The translations under genes and the position numbers were made by a program. From Steinernema hermaphroditum (Eukaryota; Nematoda; Chromadorea; Rhabditida; Steinernematidae): a DNA stretch of 64,000 bases. The notes beneath the pieces are model-generated. The model was given only the letters and a program-made list of their open reading frames with translations, was not told the DNA's origin and did no database searches. The stretch covers positions 10,380,012 through 10,444,011 of the forward strand of contig CM059623.1 in NCBI GenBank assembly GCA_030435675.1, read 5' to 3'. Of the stretch, positions 56,223 through 64,000 are shown one piece after another (positions within the stretch are counted from its first letter, which is position 1; each line of letters opens with the position of its first letter).

Positions 56223-57444
56223 TTACACAACATTTACAGAGTATTCTCTGGCACATCCAACGGCTGCAACATTTGAAGAAACCCTCCGAGAAGAATGGGA
56301 CCCTTTCGCTGTCGCCGCAGGAGCCGATTGTTCATTATGTGTGCTTTGGATTTTGGTGGCATTAAATAAGTGTGTGTGAGTGACTATGTTGACGAGGCGA
56401 TATAGTCTCCATCGAATGTCGCTTTGTCTGTAGAAGAGGAGAAAAGCGATGTTGAAGGAGTCGAAAAAGCTGATGAATCTCGTCCACGTGCTCACATGGC
56501 CGCTCACGTTAACGAAACCGGCACGGGCGACGATGGCGAATAGAGCCGGAATTAAGAACAGCACTTGATTCGGACGACTTTAGGGCAATCCGTGACGGCT
56601 TACCTATGGTGGCGATGCATGAAAGCAGCATTGTCTTCGTGTAGTTCATCTGTCGGGCCTTGAATTTTTGAATACTTTCTTCCGTGTGGAAGGCCAGTTT
56701 TGTCGTGATTTTGTTCTGTTTCATGAAAAGGACGAGGACCACAAACATTAGAAGAACGGACATGGTAGCGAAGAAGCACCGGATAGAAGCCAAGAGTATG
56801 AACATTTCTACGGTAAACAAATCGTTGTGGCTGAAACGGGCTGTGCTGAATATCTCACATCAAGTCACAGTCCGCACTCCAAACTACACTCTTGTTTCAC
56901 TCACCTGCAGAAGATGTTAATCATCTTTCCAGCTTGACTCCCATTCAGAGTCCCATAAACGGCTACGAACACGATTCCGGCGTTGACGACCAGGGCGACT
57001 ATGTTCAAGACGACCACGACTCTCGTGTTGTAGTTGAAGTAGCTGAGGGGGAAGCTGATGACAAGAAGGCGATCGATGCTGTTGATGAAAAGGCCGATTC
57101 CAATCATGGGGAATGTCCACAAAAGGAAGAACGTCAGCGGCTGGAACATGCCTGTTAAAAAAAGAAAGGAGCTGCCCTTCACCAACATTATACATGCATT
57201 CAGCTAAGGACACCATGTCGTTCTCTCGGCCCTGCCCGAAGAGCGCGAGTCGGAAGACACCGTAGGCGATCCCGGTCATTCCACTCAAAAATCCATTTAC
57301 AAGACTCATAATGACCACACCATATTGATTCCTCAGTTTCTTCGCACATACGACCACGATGAGGACAGGCAAATTGAAGAGGATGAGAAAGATGCCGAGT
57401 ATCAAGAATCCGTAGGCGTTGAAGATGAATTGAGAGTTCCCCAT
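56223..57444 (-). CDS. 7TM chemoreceptor-like GPCR, family B copy 6
   Basis: Four exons (57444-57187, 57140-56905, 56830-56604, 56563-56223) give 353 residues. Exon 1 has one extra codon (258 nt); exons 2 and 3 have family lengths. Motifs: FIFNAYGFLILGIF, AECMYN, LFINSIDRLLVISFPLSYF, INIFC, KFKARQMNYTKTMLLSC and FFDSFNIAFLLFYRQSDIR. The donor of intron 1 is weak (GTTGGT), and a nearer CAG gives an alternative acceptor 14 nt upstream; the one chosen keeps the family phase. The C-terminal tail is the longest of the six and Ser/Ala-rich. It is the most upstream gene of the minus-strand array. Confidence 0.89.
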
Positions 57445-59007
57445 GGCGAGTTCAGAACGCTTTCGGGTATTCCGCTTTGATCTAAGTGAACGTTTAGCAC
57501 AACAGTAATAGCCTTGAATGGGCGGCTCGCCGGAAATGGACCCGAATACGCGGCAAATAGTATAGGAAAGCCGAAGAAAACAACGCGTTCCATAACCTAC
57601 TTAGCTCAAGGGCAAATTTAATCGCTTGCGGTAGCAGGAATGTGGACAAAGTACGCACAATGTCTCAGTCTTGCATTTAGTTTGTTTTATTTGAAAAACA
57701 ATGGAGCACGTTGGCCTAAATACACTGCCAGCACTGGGGACCCGTAGAAGGCGGAAATTAGATTCTGTGAAAAACAACGTTCACAGAATAAAGTAAATTA
57801 TGGACTCAGTTTAGCTAATTGCGACTTTAAGCGATGTCTGAAACTACGAATAACAAATTCAGAAACAATAGGATTCAGCGGAATCAGGAACGGATTCTGT
57901 GTCGTGGCGGCGAGCGGTTGCTCGAGCAGCAACCTCAGTTGTGTGTCTCCCGGCCTCCAGAGTGCTCAAAGTCAAAGAATCAGGAGCCTCAAAATTTGCT
58001 CACTCACTAAAGCAAAACATACAAGTTCTGCTCTCTGAGATGACATGTTTTAGACGATGATGAAAACTGTTTTTGTCACTTGCTTTATTAGAGGAAGCAG
58101 AAACAAGCATGTAAATGGCATTAACTTGAATACATAGTCAGCAATGAGGAAGGCTATTAGAATCGGTACATTTGAGAAATTAAGTTACAGATGGATTATG
58201 AGTCCATGTGATGTGTGACTCACAAATTTAGAGCGTATTGCCTTAACAAATGGCTAATTGCCTGAAGTAAGGACACATGCAACTGTTGCGTTCCACAGTT
58301 CTCGGCTGCAGAGTCGAACCTACTATAAAGTGCATGGTATGATCGACCAAGTTGTGTGAATCTTTGTAATTCCACCAATCTTTTGGACAAATTGTTTTTC
58401 TGCTTTGATTTCGAACAGAAAGCACAATTTACAGGGTGGCCTGAAAAAAAGGCATCACCAGCTAAACGCCTATATATCCCATTTATTGGATATTCATCGT
58501 TCGATAGCTCGATACGCGGTCACTTCTTAATACACTTGGAGGCGAGGGAAATAGAGGCCAAATGTGAAAAGTGACTCTTGGATTCTTGGAAAAAATACGC
58601 CTGCCCGACGCCGTATGCTCAAAATAAAGTAAAGAGGTCAGAGAAATATTTTTTTGACTCCAAACGACTTTCGCATATTCCATGAACGAAGAACCGGAAT
58701 GTTGCCCAAAAGGTGGGTGATGTTAGCGATGTCAATGGTGAATACTTCAGTGAAATCTGTGTCTTTATGTAAACAAATAATCGTCGCTACCTCTTTTCAG
58801 GTTAACAATCCAATAAAATCCACGAGAGCTTGTATTTTTGTGCACTCTTCGAGGCAGCACATGTTGCTGTGTTTCACAGATGGCAACCACTGATAGTTTC
58901 CACTTTACAACAAATCGCGATATTATCAGGGAAGACGAAAACACAAAATAAAAACAAGTAAGTCAATAAAAGCTGTAATTGTGCTCTTCTTCGCTACTCA
59001 CCGGCGC
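57445..59007. other. spacer between receptor array and TEP gene
   Basis: Contains repeat R2 copy 3 (58505-58750). Divergent promoters of the last receptor and the TEP gene must lie here; no TATA box is obvious. Confidence 0.45.
58505..58750 (+). repeat. dispersed repeat R2, shortened copy
   Basis: Contains GGAAATAGAGGCCAAATGTG, AAAGTAAAGAGGTCA, TTTTTTTGACTCCAAAC and TCAATGGTGAATA in the order seen in copies 1 and 2, but lacks about 100 bp of the interior. Confidence 0.65.
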
Positions 59008-62000
59008 ATGTTGTTCCAACTGATCCACTGGCTCGTGTTCTTTCTGCATATCCGCCTTGTTTATCCTTCGTAAGATTTCTTAGAAAACATGATTGATGAC
59101 TCTTGATGAACATAGTGCGGCGGTGATTGTCGCTCCCAATTTTCTTCGATGGGGTTCGAAGAACGATATTTGGTCCATCTTCTTACATGACGTAAACAAA
59201 AAGGTTCCACCGGAGTTGCATTTCAAGGTAGCCAGTGAACCATCACAATTTTCAATTATTGACGAACGTATTGCGAACGTCACGCCAGGTTCCAACAACC
59301 AGACACTCCATTTTTATGTGTATTTTAGGGAAAATTCTGAACTTTTCTGTGGATCTAACCGGTAGCGAAATCCCTGAAATCAACGTCGCTGCTGTCGCGA
59401 ACGATTTCGGGGGTACATATGCCCACCGAATAGGAATTCCCAATCTGAAAACGATTAATCTTCGAACGGATAAGCTGTTCTATAGGGCCGGTGAAACCGT
59501 TCGTTTGAAAGCTCTGCCCATCACCATAGACGGCAATATCTATCAAGAGGAGATAGCGTATCACCTTAAAGTGAGTGGAATACAAGTATCAAGCAGTGTT
59601 TTATTGTTAGAATCCTTACAATTTCGAACTGCTGACTAGGAAGGCGTCTGCGAAGAACAGATTCGTCGACCTCAAGTTCCGACTCCCTCACGTTCTCCAG
59701 CACGGCGAGTGGACGATATACGCGAAGCCACATCTCAGCGGAGAACACTCGATAGTTGCCGACAGAGTTATCAACGAGATGTTTTTGTTTAAAGCGGTCT
59801 TTGAAGTTCGCGATTACGGTATCATGGCATTGTTTTGCTCTCCAGTGCTGGTTATAGAACCTCCCCAGATGCATGTTCTGCTCGACGTTTCGTTTCCAAC
59901 AGTAATGGAACACCCGTTGGTTACTGTAGTAGCCCGGTTTCCGCACGGAGCGAAAGTGAACGGCACAGTCAGATTCGAATGTCAACGAAACGACGAGGAG
60001 AATATTCTTCCTCTAAACACATTATCTGTAAGTTAGCCCTATGTGCCCAGAGCCTTTGAAGTGTTCAAACGTCGTGGTTCTCACGCACGTAGGGTTCTTT
60101 AGATTAGGATCAACTACTCCGTGTTCCAAACATAATCTTTAGATAAAAAACGGATTTCTATCGGCCAATCTCAACCTGGGTGCGTGTCTCACCTCCAAAT
60201 ATCTCGCTTATGTGAGGATATTCGCCACCGTCCGAGACAATTCAACATCTGTGGTTTCTGCGGAGGTCTTCAAAGTCGACTTCCAGACCGCTGGCTTCGA
60301 GCTGGTCCCACTTAAACCAGCGATCTCGTCCAAAACAAAGTCGATTCTTCTTTACGTAAGGTCGGAAAACAAGGATCTATACAACTCAAAGGACAAGGTG
60401 TCCATCAACGTTACATGTCTCTCGGTGGAATTCGATGAAACTCTGGATCGTGCGCTATACAATACAACGATTGGAGAAGTCGTGGAAGTTGTGGGCAAAT
60501 GGAACGATTTCAGATCATGCTACTGTCTCGAAGTTACAGTAAGCTTTGAGTACGAGATGATTACGGTAGACATAGTATAGACAGTGCGACAGGTGACCAC
60601 ATCTACAGCATCCAACAAACTCTCTGTTCTTATTCCCAATTTGTGGCAAAGTCGGGTGACCGATTTCGACCTAATCGATTATGAGAAAACTGGCAAAGTG
60701 GAATACTACGTCGGCGAGACCTTCATGGTGACTGTCGCCCAAAGAGCTTCCAGTTTCATGGTGCGATTTATGGTGAAACCCCCTTTTCCTAAGCTCGTGG
60801 TTAAGGTGATTTGCAATACATCGACCATAGTGCTATTTGGAGAAATAACTGATCGTAAAGTCGAGTTCAAAGTGTCTCGGCGTATGATTCCACAGTGTGT
60901 CCTCTACGTCTACTATTTCAAGAAGCCGGACACAATAACGGATATGTTTGTCTTCTTTGTGGAGAACATATGTCCCGTTAGTGTCCACGCACACACTTTA
61001 TTGACTTCGAGTTTAGTACAAGATAAACGTCAACAAGAAGCAGATTCGCCCTTCGGAGGACATACGGATTGATGTTACGGGCGAGAAGGGCGGATTAGCC
61101 TTGCTCCACGTGTTGGATGCTAGGATGTTCGACCTGATGAAGGTGAGCAATACAGAAATTTATATGCAGCACGTTGCAGTTCTAGAGACGGGTTTTAAGG
61201 CCGCCCGCTTTCTTGTGGTCATTGAGTCTTTTTGGAAAGGACACCGAAGGTCAGGTCTTACTGAAACACTTCACAGATCCGTACGAATTTGAGGATGTAG
61301 TGCGTAAGTTAATACAAAAACCGACGCAGTGACACTTCGGCCTCTTCCTAGAAAGCGCCTGCCGTGAAGCTGGTCGACATTACAGACGCCACCAATTGGG
61401 TTTGTGTCCCCCATGTGGTAACAGGTTCGATTCGGATCTCTCCCACTACTGTCAGTCTTTTCTCTGTTCCTCTTGCAATGTGTCTCCTTGTGTATGGGAC
61501 CAATGCGGCGCAGCCGGGGGAGGTGGGGGTGCTCCATTGCAACCTGAGATACATATAAGACAACATTTCCCCGAGATTTGGTTTTTCGAAGACTTTCTGT
61601 TGGAGTAGGTTACCAGATAAGTGTGGTATTCAAATCTTGCTCAGTTCTTCCGGTCACGGGCAGCTCACTCTTCATTCTCCCGATTCCATAGCCAACTGGT
61701 CGATCGCTGCGTACTTCTGGGGAAATGGTCACTTCGACGTATGCGGCATAACGCCGACGTATGTGATCAGCAAACAGGAGTTCTTCATGACCGTCAATCT
61801 CCCTAAACGTGTATACGCCAACGAAACAGTAGCTGCTGAAATCGTTGTGACTAAGGATGGGGCGCTTAAGGAGGACTATGTAAGGAATGTTCCTTTTTGT
61901 CTTGTATGTTCCTCTCAGGTCGATCTCTCGGTGTGCATCAAAGGCGCCGACTACCGAGCATGCGTCGATCAGGGACCGAACGGTGATCTAGGAGAGGAGC

Positions 62001-64000
62001 TCTACAACCGTGTTCATCTAGAGAAGGACTCACTAAGCGCTCTCAAGAAGATCCCCATCTACTTCGGATCGGCTGGCGACGCAGAACTTCTCTTCACATT
62101 GAGGCGACAGAGCAACATCATGGTCTATCAGTGTGAAGAAGGCGAAATTCTTGATCAAGTCAAGCTTACCATAGTCGTTGAGGTGACTGCTCCTACCTAA
62201 CTGATCTGTAATAGTCTTTAGAGGCCTTTGGATACCGAACTTTTCCACAAGAACTTCCTGATCAGCTCACATAAACCCGCTGAGAAGCGCCTAAAGAGAG
62301 CCCTCCCAGAGGCTATAGGTATACTCTTTAGTTGTGCATAATTTATTCCTCTTTTCCAGAGTGCTCTTTGCAGCAGTTGGCCAATTCTACAGTTACTGAT
62401 GTGAATCTGTCCGCAGGCGATGCAGAGATCATAGACTTATCACTATGCATTTCAAGTGGGGTTCCTCGTGTCAAAGTAGCTCAGCAGCTGTTTAGGGTCC
62501 CCTACAACATCATCAGAAGGGTCTCCAGTGAGTTCGAAGAAAAGGCTGTTTCTGAGCGACGTCCTTATGAAGCTCAGCGTCAAACTCTTTGTGTTGAAAT
62601 CGCTCAACAAAGACCCAGATAGCAATCCTCTGGACCTTGGAGTCGATGAAGTCCTGGAGAACGAAGTGAAGGACTGTAGGTTCAGAAAACGACTAGTAAT
62701 ACAGTAGAACGTTTGTCCAGTATTTTCCGAAATACTCACTTTCTCCAACTGTATCAGAAGTTTTTCGTTTTGCGGCTTTGCGGAGCTGAAGGCACCAACG
62801 AAAAACAAGGATATTTCGCTAAGGTAAGCGTTGTTTGATTGTGGGACGTGTGCTGTTAGTGTGTGTTGTGTGCAATTAGCCTGACAGCCATTGCCACCTC
62901 GTTGCTTTGCTATCACCACGGAAGACCGGACGTTCAAGACACTGAAAGGCCGTTAAACTTTCTCCTAGCAGCTGTTGAAAGGTTAGAGAGTCAAGAATCG
63001 GTATGTTTTTAAGTCCTGATCAAATTCATGCTGTTCTTAGGAACGCATGAACGCTAGAGACGCTTTTCTTTTGCTCCTCATAAGGCAGGTGGCGAAAGAC
63101 TGTCACTACAATGTGGAGCACGACACCTCAAGTTGGAAGGATTGGAATGCAAAAATGTATAACCTTTTGATCACTAAAATCGCTGCCATCACCAGAACTA
63201 ACGACCCCTTAATGATGGCCAGCATCGCCTACATGGGTGCCGATGCATTGAAGGAGGAAATGACAGAAGCGCTAAGAGCAACCATCAGTGGTGAGCGGAT
63301 TGTAGTTGAAAGAAGCAAGACTCGTTGCAGAGGGTACCGTACCATTTTGGACCATAGGGCAGCGGGAAAAAGAAACGTTCAACAATTCAGATTTCGATAG
63401 TATTAAAGTATGTTTACCCTTTCCCATTTTCTGCATCTTACACACTATTTAGCGACACGATATTCTTCTGAACTCCTTGGGCGTCCTCGCATTTCTGGGG
63501 CCTTCTGAACCCGCCCACCTGGAAGACCTCGTCGACTGGCTTCATGAGCAGCAAGGCAGTGAAGGAGGTTATGTTTCTGCTCTGGACACCTACTTCGCAT
63601 CGAAAGCGGTCTATGAATATCGCAAAAAACACGGTCAAAATAAGAACAACGCTAAGGAGATCCTCGAAGTTAGGTACATTCTGAGCGCGAAAGCTGTCAG
63701 GACAAAACTCATATTGGAAGACCACCCCCTTCTTGTTCCGGTACGTCTTTTTCAATTTCCCCTTCAATATCAATCTCTATTTAAAATGCTGTTTCTCCGT
63801 AGAGAATAAATTTTTGAAAACAGATCATCATGCATGGGAAAGCGCGCTTCAGATAGCATCACCAAAAGTCGTGCGCAATTAGTGATGTGCTATGGAATAC
63901 ACTCTAATAGAGAGCTTGATTTAGATCGACGCAAGCGCATCCAACATCACCGTCGTCGCACCGATGGAGGCAAAGATCGACCTCAGTGTGAAATTAGTGA
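59008..64000 (+). CDS. alpha-2-macroglobulin/TEP-like protein without thioester (3' end outside window)
   Basis: Twenty-one exons join in phase: 59008-59069, 59116-59288, 59329-59570, 59611-59818, 59846-60027, 60143-60538, 60581-60976, 61017-61142, 61186-61303, 61352-61604, 61645-61879, 61919-62182, 62222-62318, 62360-62455, 62496-62675, 62721-62823, 62880-63000, 63041-63290, 63331-63407, 63453-63740 and 63925 onward, about 1314 residues so far. A signal peptide is followed by MG domains (TDKLFYRAGETVRLKAL is the classic MG2 motif). The bait-region exon (residues about 635-719) runs into IRQHFPEIWFFED. CUB and TED halves follow (DWLHEQQGSEGGYVSALDTY ends the TED). Family members trap proteases or opsonise microbes in body fluid. 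Where CGEQ should be there is a short Ser/Pro-rich linker (SPTTSSEGSPVSSKK), and the bait exon has eight cysteines. Exon 9's start is the least certain. Confidence 0.9.

Noticed and set aside
61415..61440. GGTTCGATTC resembling a tRNA B box
   Set aside because: The flanking bases cannot form a T stem, no A box or acceptor stem pairs with it, and it lies inside a coding exon of the TEP gene.
62508..62622. Alternative frame through the TEP thioester region (VPYNIIRR, then FEEKAVSE) resembling TED sequence
   Set aside because: It has no CGEQ, ends in a stop at 62622 and cannot be joined in phase to the following TED exons. The frame using the TTTAG acceptor at 62495 can.
62775..62800. TGCGGAGCTGAAGG (Cys-Gly-Ala-Glu) as a degenerate thioester
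   Set aside because: In the frame that joins the neighbouring exons this DNA encodes GFAELK. The position also corresponds to a later part of the TED, not the thioester site.

Overview
The window is nuclear DNA of a nematode. The evidence is short GT-AG introns (about 45-60 nt, typically ending TTTCAG), small intron-rich genes on both strands, secreted ShKT-domain proteins, a probable two-gene operon and tandem arrays of rapidly duplicated 7TM receptors. A diplogastrid such as Pristionchus would fit, but that is inference. I read exons directly from splice sites and checked reading phase across the junctions; all exon coordinates are by eye.

Left part (0.8-14.5 kb) is gene-dense. It holds a four-TM protein (-), a small secreted basic peptide (+), a 380-bp fold-back inverted repeat and a decayed coiled-coil gene (-). 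Then come ABCE1, the ribosome-recycling ATPase (-), with a small basic protein 180 nt downstream in what looks like an operon, a second four-TM protein (+), a lysosomal phospholipase B-like enzyme with GATA sites upstream (+), and two convergent ShKT-domain genes, one of them frameshifted.

Middle part (15.2-30.7 kb) carries four paralogous 7TM receptors (family A: -, +, +, -). Their internal exons are the same length to the base. They are separated by AT-rich spacer with dispersed repeats. A probable mitochondrial inner-membrane (S26) peptidase gene lies at 33.0-33.7 kb.

Right part (34.4-57.4 kb) is a head-to-tail array of six paralogous 7TM receptors of a second family (family B), all on the minus strand. 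Five have four exons; the one at 34.4 kb lacks exactly one intron. A candidate secreted peptide gene and three copies of a dispersed repeat lie between them.

The window ends inside a large plus-strand alpha-2-macroglobulin/thioester-protein gene (59.0 kb to beyond 64.0 kb). Twenty-one exons join in phase. The predicted protein lacks the Cys-Gly-Glu-Gln thioester segment and carries an eight-cysteine, zinc-ribbon-like stretch where the protease bait region should be. This is the most unusual object in the window.
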